DNA of 64,000 nucleotides from Mucilaginibacter sp. KACC 22773 (GTDB lineage: Bacteria; Bacteroidota; Bacteroidia; Sphingobacteriales; Sphingobacteriaceae). The stretch covers positions 1,488,001 through 1,552,000 of the forward strand of contig NZ_CP117883.1 of the NCBI RefSeq assembly GCF_028736215.1. The letters run 5' to 3'. A model generated the notes under the pieces. It saw only the letters and a list, made by a program, of their open reading frames with translations. It made no database searches and was not told where the DNA came from. Below are positions 1 through 8,483 of this stretch, one piece after another; position 1 is the first letter of the stretch, and each line of letters starts with the position of its first letter. Made by a program: the position numbers and the translations under genes.

Positions 1-128
1 GGCGATCCGGCAACCAGTTCCAGCATCCGCTGCGGGTAAGCGTTATCCAGGTCGTAATTTAATATCCCGTAGGTTTGGTTGGGCCTTACCAATATTCTTC
101 GCTCAATTTGCGGTAAGTAGGTTTTCAT
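1..128 (-). CDS. 5' end of a phage virion gene, possibly portal (partial)
   Basis: Only the first 42 codons are inside the window; the gene runs off the left edge. It begins MKTYLPQIERR and contains the stretch NYDLDNAYPQR. From memory this resembles the N-terminus of portal-like proteins in Bacteroidota prophages, but the visible part is too short to prove it. It is the last visible gene of the minus-strand structural cluster, after capsid and a 195-residue virion protein. A head-tail connector gene would fit there. The start ATG (126-128) lies right beside a repeat-filled spacer. Confidence 0.45.
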   Translation of the reverse strand, partial: MKTYLPQIERRILVRPNQTYGILNYDLDNAYPQRMLELVAGS

Positions 129-129
129 T

Positions 130-303
130 TTAATTATTGAATGAGTGAATTATTGAATTATTGATTGATAAGGGGGGGTAATTAGTGAGTTATTGAATGA
201 GTGAATTAGTGATTGATAAGGGAGGGTGAATGGAGTGCTCGGATTTATAATCAGTCATAATTCAATGAATCACTAATTCACTAACTCGCCAATTCACTAA
301 TTA
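130..303. repeat. Inverted pair of octamer-repeat arms
   Basis: The left arm (131-230) is built from 8-bp units such as TGAATTAT and TGAATGAG. The right arm (251-302) is built from the complementary CACTAATT/CACTAACT units. The arms face each other around a short core. The right arm ends on the stop codon of the gene at 301-888 and the left arm begins two bases from the start of the next gene. Confidence 0.85.
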
Positions 304-888
304 AGCCGCCAACAGCGCCTCGATTGCTGCAATAGTGCTGGTGTAAGTGGCCGAACCTGATTCGGGTGCGATTGAGATGGCGCGGGGAGGGTAGGGCTCT
401 TTTAATTTATCCGGATTAGTTAATTTTAGTTTGTAGCCACCATCCAGCGTTTCGTCGGCTGCGTTGCGTTCGGCATCTGTAAGGATCAATCCGTTCACGG
501 CGCCAAAAAGTTCGATTGCCGAGTCGCTCGATTTGTAGTTGTTAACCGCTATGGCGCGTAACCGGCCGTAGCCCATTGCCATTAGCTGGCCTTTAATATC
601 AACCGATAAGCCGGCAATATTAAAATCTATCTCCTCGGTATAGCGTGGCCCCACCTGTGTTTTGGTGAGCTTGCTCATGGTGTTGAAGCTATTGTTGGTA
701 CCCTCAAACTTGTAAATTTTGGCGCTGCCTACCGCTGCCAGGCCGGTAATGATCAAGGGATTGGTAACATCGTAAGTAAGGGTGATATCATCCTGGTTAA
801 AAATGTAAATAACATCCTCTATCCCCGATGTTACAGGCTCGTCTGTACCCAGTTTAAAGCCCGCGTTTATTTTATTGTAAATTGACAT
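301..888 (-). CDS. Small phage virion protein (unknown, possible tail-tube or connector)
   Basis: A 195-residue soluble protein with no signal peptide or membrane segment. I do not recognise a named family. It follows the major capsid gene in the transcription direction and precedes the portal-like fragment, so a structural role (head completion, connector or tail tube) is inferred from position only. The middle (residues 85-115) is beta-rich and contains a VDIKGQLMAMGYG stretch; the C-terminus is alanine-rich. Both flanking spacers are tandem-repeat arrays; its TAA stop sits at the end of one of them. Confidence 0.6.
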   Translation of the reverse strand: MSIYNKINAGFKLGTDEPVTSGIEDVIYIFNQDDITLTYDVTNPLIITGLAAVGSAKIYKFEGTNNSFNTMSKLTKTQVGPRYTEEIDFNIAGLSVDIKGQLMAMGYGRLRAIAVNNYKSSDSAIELFGAVNGLILTDAERNAADETLDGGYKLKLTNPDKLKEPYPPRAISIAPESGSATYTSTIAAIEALLAA

Positions 889-894
889 GTGTTG

Positions 895-1078
895 GTTATT
901 AGTTGATTAGGTGAGTGGTTGATTGGGTTGATTAAGTTGAATGAGTGAGTAGTTTGATTGAGTTGATTAAGTTGGATTGAGTTGTTTGATGAACTGACGT
1001 GATATCAGGTTAGGCTATGCAATAAGGTAAAGATTTCAAACAATTCTCCAAATCAACCCAATCAACCACTCACTACTA
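895..1078. repeat. Inverted repeat-array spacer with a perfect 23-bp arm match
   Basis: The left arm (from about 895) repeats TTGATTGG/GTGAGTGG-type units of about 8 bp. A 23-bp block at 911-933 is matched perfectly in inverted orientation at 1051-1073, with 117 bp between. The array fills the whole gap between the capsid stop codon (1079-1081) and the start of the gene at 888. Confidence 0.9.
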
Positions 1079-2287
1079 TTAAGCGCTCAGGTAAAACAGC
1101 TCGTTGGCAAATTTGAAGTTTACGGCTGCTTTCATGCGGGCTTTCATGCGTACTACGTTATCGTTGGTGTAGGGCTTCATGTAAACGGTTGAAAGTTCGG
1201 AAGCATCGCCCAGTAAATCGACCCCTAAAAACAGGTTTGATGAACGGGCACCCAGTATAGTATTAGCCTGCCAGTGGTTCATGATCTGTAATGGGATTCC
1301 CAGATAATCCATCTTTTTCATATCCGTAAAGGCGTTGATAACGTTTAGCGCCTTGTTGGCCTGTGCCTGTGCGTAGGCATAACCTACGTGTAACGGAATT
1401 TGCAGGTTAAAGTCTTCCTGGATCCGGTCGGCGGGATCAAGCTGGGCGTAAACGCTCCCCAATACCTGCAACACGTTGCTTACGTTAATGTAGCTGATGG
1501 TTGCCGCAGATGAGGTATTCAGGAAGGTTGCCGGCTTGCGGCTGTTAACCTCGTTGTAGTTGCGCACCAGCCTGAAGGTGGTAGGCGTTAACATCTGGAT
1601 AAAGTACGACTGGCCGGTTAAATCGATACCCGGCGCGCCGTTGGTGGTATCCTTGCTGGTACCGGTAACCTGGGTAATGGTTACTACATCGCCATCGGCT
1701 AAGGTTGATGTATCGGCCACGGTAACCACGCCTAAAGCGCTGATGGCTGTAGCACTCATAGATGTTGTTGGTTTACCCAGGCCTACTTTGTACACGCCCG
1801 ATGCCGCTGCAATGGTTGGCAGTAAGCCGGCAAATGGGGCGCTAAAGGTGGCTTCTTTAGTTGAGCCTTTGCCTAACCAGTACAGGCGCTCGTTGGCTAC
1901 TTGTATTTTGGTTAAATAGCGCTGCACCATAAAGTCGGATAAGTCTACAATGCCTTCGTAATCCATAAAGGCGCCGGGTTTAAGGGATTGGGCCTCCCAG
2001 CTTTGGGCCAGTTTGTCCCATTGTTCCTGCTTCATAAATTCGTAAACTACAGGGTCAAGGTAGCTTTCGGTTTGCATGGTGGTGGTACCCTGGTCGTGGA
2101 AAATGCCCGAGGGATCCTGCAGTACCACGTCGTCGTCCACATCAAGGATTATTTTGCGGGCTTTAACGTCGTTAATAACGGTGAGCAGTCCACGCTTTAC
2201 CGAGTCGGCTTCCAGCAGCGTGCTTGCCATGAACCCGGCCAGCGCTTCGCCGGCATAGGTGTTGTTGGTGAATGTAAATTGAGCCAT
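1079..2287 (-). CDS. Phage major capsid protein
   Basis: A 402-residue protein placed directly after the prohead protease gene, the usual protease-capsid order. It starts MAQFTFTNNTY and has the mixed alpha/beta pattern of HK97-like shell proteins. Residues about 170-265 are unlike the rest: rich in Thr/Ser/Val with VTVADTSTLADGDVVTI, resembling an inserted beta domain of the kind that decorates capsid surfaces. Assignment rests on position, length and general pattern; I see no motif that proves the fold. Its TAA stop abuts a repeat array, and another array lies upstream of the start. Confidence 0.75.
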   Translation of the reverse strand: MAQFTFTNNTYAGEALAGFMASTLLEADSVKRGLLTVINDVKARKIILDVDDDVVLQDPSGIFHDQGTTTMQTESYLDPVVYEFMKQEQWDKLAQSWEAQSLKPGAFMDYEGIVDLSDFMVQRYLTKIQVANERLYWLGKGSTKEATFSAPFAGLLPTIAAASGVYKVGLGKPTTSMSATAISALGVVTVADTSTLADGDVVTITQVTGTSKDTTNGAPGIDLTGQSYFIQMLTPTTFRLVRNYNEVNSRKPATFLNTSSAATISYINVSNVLQVLGSVYAQLDPADRIQEDFNLQIPLHVGYAYAQAQANKALNVINAFTDMKKMDYLGIPLQIMNHWQANTILGARSSNLFLGVDLLGDASELSTVYMKPYTNDNVVRMKARMKAAVNFKFANELFYLSA

Positions 2288-2297
2288 GTTTTTTGTT

Positions 2298-2523
2298 TAG
2301 TATCAAGTAGTAAGTATCAAGTATCAAGTAAGCTGCGGAGAGCGGATAGAGTGGTTTAGGTTGAGATATTTTTGATCGATGATATTTTACAACCTGATGG
2401 TTGTATTGTTATTGCTGTTTAAATGTTTTAAGAGTCAAATAGTTAGTATCAAAATTTAGGATCAAAGCGACTTTAGCAGATTTAGGTAAAGTCTTGATAC
2501 TTGATACTAACTACTTGCTACTA
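2298..2523. repeat. Inverted pair of heptamer-repeat arms
   Basis: The left arm (2298-2330) is an exact-phase run of 7-bp units (AGTATCA, AGTAGTA). The right arm (2492-2523) is the inverted counterpart. The core between them also holds a partial copy near 2440. The right arm supplies the TAG stop (2521-2523) of the protease gene. Confidence 0.9.
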
Positions 2524-3717
2524 TTTCGCTACCGCCCTTTTCACCGCATTTTTAGCCAGTTCGCTTTGCGGGGCGAAGAAGGGTGTGGTTTCGGTTTTTG
2601 CTTTGTTGCTGCGTTTGGAGCCTTCGGGGCTGTAGGTTGATTTTATTTCGTTTTTAACTTCGGTGCGGGTTTTTTGCAGGCGGTTGCTTGCTTCTTCAAG
2701 TGCTGTGCGGGCTTCGGTTAACAGCGCGTTTTGGGCATGCAGCCGGGCTTTCAGTTGCTGCAGGCGGTTTTGAATTTCGGTAGCTTTTTTTGCCGGGGTA
2801 AGTTTGCTTGTTGGTACATCATCGTCCTCATCTTCGGCCTCAGGGTCGGCTTCGGGCGCGGGGGCTACTTTTTGCACCTGGCCTTCTTTAACGTCAATCT
2901 TTTTACCGTCGGCGGTGGTGTAAGTGTCGGTTGCTGCCGGGGTGCTCATGTCTTCGTCGTTGTACACTTCGGCACCTTCGGCCAGTTCGCCGGCATGGTG
3001 CAGCGTGCCTTTGTCGGTAATGGTTTGCTTGTTGACCACTTTTTTGAAGAAGTTCATAATCTTATCCAAAACCGACGTGGTTTTCTCGATAAGTTCTTTG
3101 TTTTCGATGTTCATGTTGTTTTTATTGTTTAAGATTTTGTTAATGCATCGCTGGTAAACCGCGGGGGCGGTACTGGTGTATTTTTTAATGAGGGCACTGT
3201 TGGTAATAGCCAGGCTATAATCCTCTACCTGGTCAATAAAGCCCATGTCAAGGGCCTGGTCGGCAGTCATCCAGGTGACGGAGTTTATTAAACTGTTTAC
3301 TGTTACTCCGTCCAACCCGGACTTGTCCATGTAGATTTGCGCCAGGCGCGATTGTACTACATTCAACATCTGCACATCTTTTAAAAGTTCATCGGCATTG
3401 CCGCCGCTGCCAACAATGGGTTTGTGAATCATGAGCAGCGCATATTTGCTCATCACAATGGTTTTGCCACCCATAGCCACTATTGAGGCTGCCGAAGCAG
3501 CCAGGGCATCAATATACGTGGTTACATTGCCCGGATATTTTTTAAGCAGATCATATATGGCAATGGCATCAAACGCGCTGCCGCCTACCGAGCTGATGTG
3601 CACTTCCAGGTCCTGCCCGGCGGCCTCCTGCAGCTGCGTTTGTATGTATGCCGATGATAAACTGCCCGACCCAATGCAATCGGTTTCGGTATCGTATAAG
3701 TAGATTTTGTAGCTCAT
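2521..3717 (-). CDS. ClpP-like prohead protease with probable fused scaffold domain
   Basis: Residues 1-180 match the ClpP/S49-type head maturation protease: a GGSAFDA loop (about 45-51), nucleophile Ser75 in ALAASAAS, and His98 in MIHKP, followed by TADQALDMGFID. Residues about 200-398 are charged, low-complexity and coiled-coil-like, as in scaffolding proteins. An internal in-frame ATG at 3114, preceded by an A-rich leader, could start a separate scaffold product. I chose the start at 3717 (MSYKIYLYD) over an upstream in-frame ATG at 3855, because the upstream segment is made of a palindrome and repeat DNA. The capsid gene follows, as expected. Confidence 0.85.
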   Translation of the reverse strand: MSYKIYLYDTETDCIGSGSLSSAYIQTQLQEAAGQDLEVHISSVGGSAFDAIAIYDLLKKYPGNVTTYIDALAASAASIVAMGGKTIVMSKYALLMIHKPIVGSGGNADELLKDVQMLNVVQSRLAQIYMDKSGLDGVTVNSLINSVTWMTADQALDMGFIDQVEDYSLAITNSALIKKYTSTAPAVYQRCINKILNNKNNMNIENKELIEKTTSVLDKIMNFFKKVVNKQTITDKGTLHHAGELAEGAEVYNDEDMSTPAATDTYTTADGKKIDVKEGQVQKVAPAPEADPEAEDEDDDVPTSKLTPAKKATEIQNRLQQLKARLHAQNALLTEARTALEEASNRLQKTRTEVKNEIKSTYSPEGSKRSNKAKTETTPFFAPQSELAKNAVKRAVAK

Positions 3718-3726
3718 CTTTTTTAG

Positions 3727-3796
3727 ATTTGAGATGTTAGATATGAGATTTTTTTGTCCGGAAGTCCGGGAAGTCGGAAAGTCCGGAAGTTTTGTT
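3727..3796. repeat. Octamer tandem array (CCGGAAGT)
   Basis: Four units of CCGGAAGT with one 9-bp variant run through about 3760-3792, preceded by a GAGAT/TAGAT array at 3727-3752. They lie just upstream of the protease start. No clear inverted partner of the CCGGAAGT run was found nearby. Confidence 0.75.
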
Positions 3797-3831
3797 TGGC
3801 GTAGATAAGCCTGAATTCGATTATTATTGCT

Positions 3832-3855
3832 AATGTTTTCAATGCCGATTGGCAT
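3832..3855 (-). promoter_or_regulatory. Phage-region 24-bp palindromic element, copy 1
   Basis: The 14-bp palindrome ATGCCGATTGGCAT (3842-3855) is preceded by AATGTTTTCA. It matches copies at 7405-7428, 8415-8438 and 17461-17484. Read on the minus strand it gives an apparent Met-Pro-Ile-Gly start that is probably not translated. It lies upstream of the protease gene; a TTTG-containing -7-like motif lies a few bases further upstream. Confidence 0.6.
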
Positions 3856-3888
3856 AATTCAAAGATCGTGATTATTTTTTGTTTTGGT

Positions 3889-4185
3889 GGTGACAGTAGT
3901 TTGTCAGTGGTTGATTTTTTTCTGAACCGGGATTTTTCGGATTTATCAGATTTTTTTGGATTTTGATTTGCAGGGTTTTGAATTTTGTTAATCCTTGAAT
4001 TCTGTAAATTCTGATTCTGACGATTGAACAATACAAATATCGGTACAATAGTTTAGTTTGATGGTGACACTACTTTGTCAGTAGTTGAATTCTTCTGAAC
4101 TCGAATTAAACGAATTAGCTGAATTTCTCGAATTTTGAAATTCTGTTAATTCTTTAATTCGATGAATTCCGGTTCGGACAGCCGC
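3889..4185. repeat. Two direct copies of a palindromic intergenic repeat
   Basis: Both copies (about 3889-4030 and 4063-4185) start with a GGTGACA-N9-TTGTCAGT hairpin block followed by TTCTGAAC. Each continues into arms of GGATTT- or CGAATT-type 8-bp units facing AATCC/AATTC units. The 470-bp gap between the protease and the 76-residue gene holds these plus the array and palindrome; I see no gene in it. Confidence 0.7.
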
Positions 4186-4191
4186 AACTGA

Positions 4192-4422
4192 TCATTCCGT
4201 AAAGCAATTCAAAGCCCGCCAAATAGTACGCTCATCCTTGCCAAATTTTACTTCGGCTTCCAGCACTGCCTGGTTCTTGGTGATATCACGGATCTGCATC
4301 TGCGCGTGAATCCAAAGGTAAATTTCGCGGTAAGTGAAAATTTTAGTGGTGATAAACCCCGCCTTGTACATGGCCGAAAATACGCCATCGTCAAATAATG
4401 TGTTTGCTGTTTTAATGTTCAT
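4192..4422 (-). CDS. Small phage protein with HTH-like C-terminus
   Basis: A 76-residue protein containing FTYREIYLW in the middle and a C-terminal EVKFGKDERTIWRALNCF stretch that looks like a helix-turn-helix recognition helix. From memory, similar short proteins recur in Bacteroidota prophages near structural genes. A DNA-binding role is possible but not shown. It sits between the tape-measure and protease genes in the same orientation, separated from each by repeat-filled spacers. Confidence 0.6.
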   Translation of the reverse strand: MNIKTANTLFDDGVFSAMYKAGFITTKIFTYREIYLWIHAQMQIRDITKNQAVLEAEVKFGKDERTIWRALNCFTE

Positions 4423-4427
4423 GAGTT

Positions 4428-4600
4428 TAGTATCAAGTAGTTAGTATCAAGTATCAAGACAGGTTTTTGGTTGTCAAGTAGTTAGTTTACCAGGATATGA
4501 CCGCCAGGAATAGGAGAGTAAGTATCTTTTGGGGTAGACGTAATTTAAGTATCCGCATAACAAAAAAATCTTGCTACTTGATACTAACTACTTGCTACTA
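4428..4600. repeat. Inverted pair of heptamer-repeat arms
   Basis: The arms at 4428-4458 and 4570-4600 are inverted copies of each other (29 of 31 positions by eye), made of 7-bp AGTATCA/AGTAGTT units. A third partial run lies at 4474-4490. The right arm supplies the TAG stop of the tape-measure gene at 4598-4600. The repeat word is the same as in the 2298-2523 spacer. Confidence 0.9.
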
Positions 4601-7300
4601 TAAGTTAACCCTATCCACCGTTTGTGCCAGTATATTTTGCTGGTTGTTAACGTCTTTCACATCTACATAAATAGGGGGGAAGTTGTTAATCATCTGGTAG
4701 GCTACCGTGTTGGCCAGCTCTTTTACATCATTCACCGGTTGGTTATAGTAGCGGTTGGCGTTGCCGCCATCGGTAAATATGCCGCCGATAGCGTAGCCAT
4801 TGCCCGGGTTTGGTGCCGAGAAATCGCGGCCGCCATGGGCCACGTTGATGGCGCTTACCAGGTTGCGGGCCCAGGGATTGCGCATGGCTTCGGATACCAC
4901 AACCGCCTCGCCTGAGCGTAAGTACGCGTTGGTATTATCTGTACGGCTGAAACCGGGTAATAATGCGCCACGGCCATCAGAAATAAACTGGCCACCCCGT
5001 GCAAATTTTGGCGGCTTTTGCGATGCTATGGTTGCTATTTGCATGGCCGTCATGGCTACATCTGCTGCTATAAAAGGAATGGCGGCTGGTAGGGCCATGG
5101 TCGACAATGTTTTTGTAACGGCGATGGCGCCGTTAATAACCGCCTGGGCTATTTGCATCTTTTGCTCGGCTTTAAAGGCTTTTACTTTTTCGTCGTTTTC
5201 CTTTTTTTTGTATTTGGCTTCAATGGCTGCTTTCTGGCTTTTGGTGAGGTTGGTATTGCTTAATTCTTTGGCCTTATCACTTTCTAAAGCCTGTATTTTG
5301 GCTTCGCTGGATGATTTGATGCTGTTGCTGATGAGGGAGAAAGCGGCGCTGGCAACTTGCTGGGCTATCTGTATCTCTTGGTCCTGGCGTTGCTTTCGGC
5401 TTTGTTTATCCAAATCGGCAATGGCTTTATTTCGTTTCGTTTCAATTTGTAATATTTTTACGCTGTTACCATTAGCCGCATCAATTTCATATTGGGCCTG
5501 GTCCCATATTAGTTTCTTTTGTACGGCTAGTTTTGCTGATGGGCTATTGGCGTTATCAACTTTTGATTGGTCGTCATCGATATTGTCCTGGTCTTTTTTT
5601 AGCTTTTCTTTTTGGGTGGTTTCTTTATCAATTCTGGCTAATTCCGCTTGTGTTTGGTTTTCAATTTCAATACGTTTAGCTGCGTTTGTTGCCAGTAGCT
5701 TTTCCTTTGCACTTATGTTTTGGGCCAAAAGGCCCGCATCTTTGGTGTCGCCGGTAGCTATTGCCAATGCCATCTGAATCTGTAGGTTTTGTTGCTGTGC
5801 AATTATTTCATCGTCGCTTTTTTTAATTTGTTGCAAGTTTTCTTTCTGCTGCTGTATCAGGACTTTTTTTTGTTTTTCGGCGCCCTCCTGCATTCCTTTG
5901 TTTTGCAGGTCAATCAACTCGTTTTGGGCCTGTTCTGCTTTGGCGGCGTCTTCACGGTTATATTTGTCTATAAGTTTGCTTAAGTTGCCGTTGTGCTCGG
6001 CCGTAAGCTGCTTACTTACTTTATTAAACTCTTCCTGGCTGATCTTCTTTTTAGATAAAAGTGTTCTCAGTGCTCCCAGTTCCTGTTCGTATCTCTTGTT
6101 TTCTGCCTGTGCTTCGGCACCATAACCGTCAAAAATAGTTTGGAGCTGCCGCGCAAGTGAATCCTTACGGAGTTTTTCGGCCTTGGATAGATAATCTGTG
6201 TGGTCTTTTTTTTCTGGCGGCGTAACATCACGAACTGTGCCATTAAGCATATCGAGCTTTAGTTGTAGTTTTTCAATTTCTTTAAAAGTTTTTGAACCAA
6301 TAACCCCGGCATCGGTTGCTTTTTTTAACTTTTCAATCTCGGCTCTGGTTTTGTTTATGGGGCTATTTTTCTCTATGTCAGCAGCTTTTTCCATATAGTC
6401 AGCCGCAACTTTTAACAATGATTTTTCCTTTTCTTCAAATGGTTTCGCCGCATTTTTTCTATTTTGTGCGGCGTTGTGTTGATACATTTTTTTTTCGGCC
6501 TCTCCTGTGGCATTTGCAAGACCGCTGGTTAAATAGTCTACACTTTCTTCATCCGATTTTGCCAGTTCCTTCTGCGCTAAAATTTGATTTTCTGCGGCTT
6601 CTTTTATTGTCGACATTGCCGCAGCTTTAAAAAGCATAGTTTTTACGTAGTTGCTGGCATTATCTTTTAACATTGTTTCAACCTGGTCCAAAGATTTTAC
6701 CTGCCCAATGGCTTGCCCAATCGTTTTATTGTACTCCTTAACCACCTCCGATTTATCAGTCATACCTCTTTTCGCAAGATCTACTTTTATCTTAAGTTGA
6801 TTTAGATTTTCTATCGCGTTAGAATAATCAGTAGATGACAATCCCTTATTTAGGCTACTCAAACTAAGCTTAGCTTGGTCAATAGCGTCTTTTCCTTTCA
6901 GTAAAGCTGAAACCCACTTAATTATTTCGGGACCAAAAGCTGTTATTACGGCCAGTCCTCCAGTTAAGGCAATTTGCCAGCCTTTTAAGGTTTCGGTAAC
7001 CAGTGTTATAATATTGCCCCACGTGGCAAAGGAACCCGAAAGATCAGCCAGCTTATTTGTAGCTTTATCTCCAGAGTTGATGAATTCCTGGTTTTTGGCA
7101 TTAAGCTTATCCATCGAACCGGTAAATTTCGACAGGTCATTACTTAGAGAATTTAAATTGTTGGAGATTGTATTTAAAGGTTTTGAAAGATTTGTGATCG
7201 AGCTACGCAGGTTATCAAACGCCTGTATGTATTGATCAAGTTGTTTCTGACCATCAGCGTTAATATTAACATCAATGGATATCTTGTTATCATCGGCCAT
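4598..7300 (-). CDS. Phage tail tape-measure protein
   Basis: A 900-residue, mostly helical protein and the longest phage gene here. The N-terminus (MADDNKISIDVNINADG) leads into a coiled coil, then a hydrophobic segment at about 108-140. A long Gln/Lys/Glu-rich coiled-coil region (about 270-640) follows, then a second Ala-rich hydrophobic segment near 735-780 and a Gly/Asn-rich end. This is the classic tape-measure layout: it sets tail length and helps DNA ejection. A truncated relative of its N-terminus lies upstream at 8120-8410. It carries the 24-bp palindromic element about 100 bp upstream of its start. Confidence 0.88.
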   Translation of the reverse strand: MADDNKISIDVNINADGQKQLDQYIQAFDNLRSSITNLSKPLNTISNNLNSLSNDLSKFTGSMDKLNAKNQEFINSGDKATNKLADLSGSFATWGNIITLVTETLKGWQIALTGGLAVITAFGPEIIKWVSALLKGKDAIDQAKLSLSSLNKGLSSTDYSNAIENLNQLKIKVDLAKRGMTDKSEVVKEYNKTIGQAIGQVKSLDQVETMLKDNASNYVKTMLFKAAAMSTIKEAAENQILAQKELAKSDEESVDYLTSGLANATGEAEKKMYQHNAAQNRKNAAKPFEEKEKSLLKVAADYMEKAADIEKNSPINKTRAEIEKLKKATDAGVIGSKTFKEIEKLQLKLDMLNGTVRDVTPPEKKDHTDYLSKAEKLRKDSLARQLQTIFDGYGAEAQAENKRYEQELGALRTLLSKKKISQEEFNKVSKQLTAEHNGNLSKLIDKYNREDAAKAEQAQNELIDLQNKGMQEGAEKQKKVLIQQQKENLQQIKKSDDEIIAQQQNLQIQMALAIATGDTKDAGLLAQNISAKEKLLATNAAKRIEIENQTQAELARIDKETTQKEKLKKDQDNIDDDQSKVDNANSPSAKLAVQKKLIWDQAQYEIDAANGNSVKILQIETKRNKAIADLDKQSRKQRQDQEIQIAQQVASAAFSLISNSIKSSSEAKIQALESDKAKELSNTNLTKSQKAAIEAKYKKKENDEKVKAFKAEQKMQIAQAVINGAIAVTKTLSTMALPAAIPFIAADVAMTAMQIATIASQKPPKFARGGQFISDGRGALLPGFSRTDNTNAYLRSGEAVVVSEAMRNPWARNLVSAINVAHGGRDFSAPNPGNGYAIGGIFTDGGNANRYYNQPVNDVKELANTVAYQMINNFPPIYVDVKDVNNQQNILAQTVDRVNL

Positions 7301-7385
7301 TATTGGTAGTTATTTTATTTGTAAATAAATATGAAGTGTGATTTAATAATTGTGAGAATGTTAGATTGAGAGTAAAAAGGGTCAA

Positions 7386-7406
7386 ATATTGCTCAATTAA
7401 GCAATA
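7386..7406. other. Short inverted repeat next to palindromic element
   Basis: ATATTGC (7386-7392) and GCAATAT (7400-7406) form a 7-bp stem with a 7-nt loop. It directly adjoins the 24-bp palindromic element, between the cargo lipoprotein and tape-measure genes. It could be a weak terminator or operator; nothing more can be said. Confidence 0.4.
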
Positions 7407-7428
7407 TGTTTTAAATGCCATTTAGCAT
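7405..7428 (-). promoter_or_regulatory. Phage-region 24-bp palindromic element, copy 2
   Basis: TATGTTTTAA followed by ATGCCATTTAGCAT (7415-7428). It is upstream of the tape-measure start (7300). It matches the copies at 3832, 8415 and 17461; the first ten bases are identical to the 8415 copy. Confidence 0.6.
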
Positions 7429-7473
7429 ATTTGGGTCTAAGAAAAACGGCCAATTAACGGCCATTTGATATTA

Positions 7474-8052
7474 TTACTTGCCTTTTTTTGTTATTTTTTT
7501 GAGGGTAAAGTTAAATGATGGGTTAGAGAACGCCTCTTTATCGCCTTGCCCTATTGAATAACCTGTAAAGTCAATATTTTCATTAACATCTTTTTCAAAG
7601 AACCCATTAACTAAAACTGTATCGCCGCGCAATAATTCTTTAAGCGAATTTTTCAGTACGCTGTCTGTTTGATCAACTTTGGCATTCAATACAACGGCAT
7701 TAAAATTTGGATATTTTTCATCTAATGTAATTCCTTTTGAGATTAATAATGTAACGTCGATATAATTGATTGGATACTGTACCACTCTTATTTCGTGAAC
7801 AATTGCGGGCCATTCCTTTACATCGGAATGCAGCGTATCTATAATGAATTTTGCAATGTCACTCTTTCCTTTTTCAATTGCCTCTGTCTTTTTTATCTCA
7901 TTTTCACTCGCGTCATATGCTGAATCAGCTATACTCAGTCTTTTGATCAGGGATAGCTCGGTAGCCGGTCGATTATCAATGGGCTTATTCATATAGCTTT
8001 GGTCGCAACTGGCAAGTAAAATCGATAAAAAAAGAATGTAAGGTAATTTCAT
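7474..8052 (-). CDS. Phage-region lipoprotein of unknown function
   Basis: A 192-residue protein with a lipoprotein signal peptide: short positive start, hydrophobic core, and lipobox LLASC with Cys16 as the expected lipidation site. It would be anchored in the cell envelope. The mature part is hydrophilic with a beta-rich half (about 85-190). No family recognised. It sits between a truncated tape-measure copy and the full tape measure, so it looks like cargo inserted into the tail module. A prophage-encoded envelope lipoprotein could block superinfection, but that is speculation. Confidence 0.7.
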   Translation of the reverse strand: MKLPYILFLSILLASCDQSYMNKPIDNRPATELSLIKRLSIADSAYDASENEIKKTEAIEKGKSDIAKFIIDTLHSDVKEWPAIVHEIRVVQYPINYIDVTLLISKGITLDEKYPNFNAVVLNAKVDQTDSVLKNSLKELLRGDTVLVNGFFEKDVNENIDFTGYSIGQGDKEAFSNPSFNFTLKKITKKGK

Positions 8053-8080
8053 ATTTAAGGTTTAGAACGTTTAGTTTTTT

Positions 8081-8101
8081 TTTGCTAATTTTATTGGTAA
8101 A
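8081..8101 (-). promoter_or_regulatory. Repeated upstream motif, copy 1
   Basis: TTTGCTAATTTTATTGGTAA is identical to the first 20 bases of 9204-9224 and near-identical to 17519-17539. Read on the minus strand it is an imperfect palindrome (TTACCAAT-AAA-ATTAGCAA). It lies about 30 bp upstream of the lipoprotein start and could be a promoter element or operator. Confidence 0.5.
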
Positions 8102-8119
8102 GGTAATAAATGAGATTAT

Positions 8120-8410
8120 CTATAGCAAATTAAATTTTTCGGTTAAGAAAAAAATGTAACTCGGAAAAGTATCTATAGCAATGTCGATATCGTTAAAGCT
8201 CTTAAAGGTATCTACCAGATCTTTTACGGTAGTTTTGATTTTGGTTCCCCAGTTAACGGATTCTTTATTTTGCGTGTTGTATTTTAAAACCTCCTTGTTA
8301 AGGTTATTTATAGCGCCGCTTAAATTATCGAAAGCAGCTTTATATTCTGGAATTTGCCTAAGGCTATCGGCATTGATATTTATATCAACGTTAATTTTTT
8401 GATCTGACAT
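8120..8410 (-). CDS. Truncated paralogue of the tape-measure N-terminus
   Basis: A 96-residue protein beginning MSDQKINVDININADSL, closely similar to the start of the tape-measure protein at 7300. Similarity continues through the AFDNL stretch and into a Trp-Gly position near residue 55. It then ends where the tape measure continues for 800 more residues. The last dozen residues (FFLTEKFNLL) look like read-through into unrelated DNA. It is either a decayed copy left by duplication around the lipoprotein gene or a small protein that co-assembles with the tape measure. Confidence 0.6.
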   Translation of the reverse strand: MSDQKINVDININADSLRQIPEYKAAFDNLSGAINNLNKEVLKYNTQNKESVNWGTKIKTTVKDLVDTFKSFNDIDIAIDTFPSYIFFLTEKFNLL

Positions 8411-8414
8411 TATT

Positions 8415-8438
8415 TATGTTTTAAATGCTATTTGGCAT
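8415..8438 (-). promoter_or_regulatory. Phage-region 24-bp palindromic element, copy 3
   Basis: TATGTTTTAA followed by ATGCTATTTGGCAT (8425-8438). It ends five bases before the start codon of the truncated tape-measure gene and adjoins a strong terminator hairpin. Confidence 0.6.
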
Positions 8439-8439
8439 A

Positions 8440-8483
8440 TTTTCAACTCAATAAAAAGCGAATGCTTTTTATTGAGTTGAAAA
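8440..8483 (-). terminator. Strong intrinsic terminator hairpin
   Basis: A perfect 20-bp inverted repeat (8440-8459 and 8464-8483) with a 4-nt loop and A/T-rich flanks. It overlaps the stop codon of the gene at 8469-9101. It probably ends that transcript, so the next gene needs its own promoter. Confidence 0.8.

Noticed and set aside
4800..5777. Long plus-strand open frame opposite the tape-measure gene
   Set aside because: It mirrors the biased codon use of the coiled-coil tape measure; its product is a low-complexity hydrophobic/Ser-Leu-Ala-rich sequence with no domain.
8440..8483. Hairpin as a phage operator
   Set aside because: The 20-bp stem with a 4-nt loop overlapping a stop codon is far better explained as a terminator.
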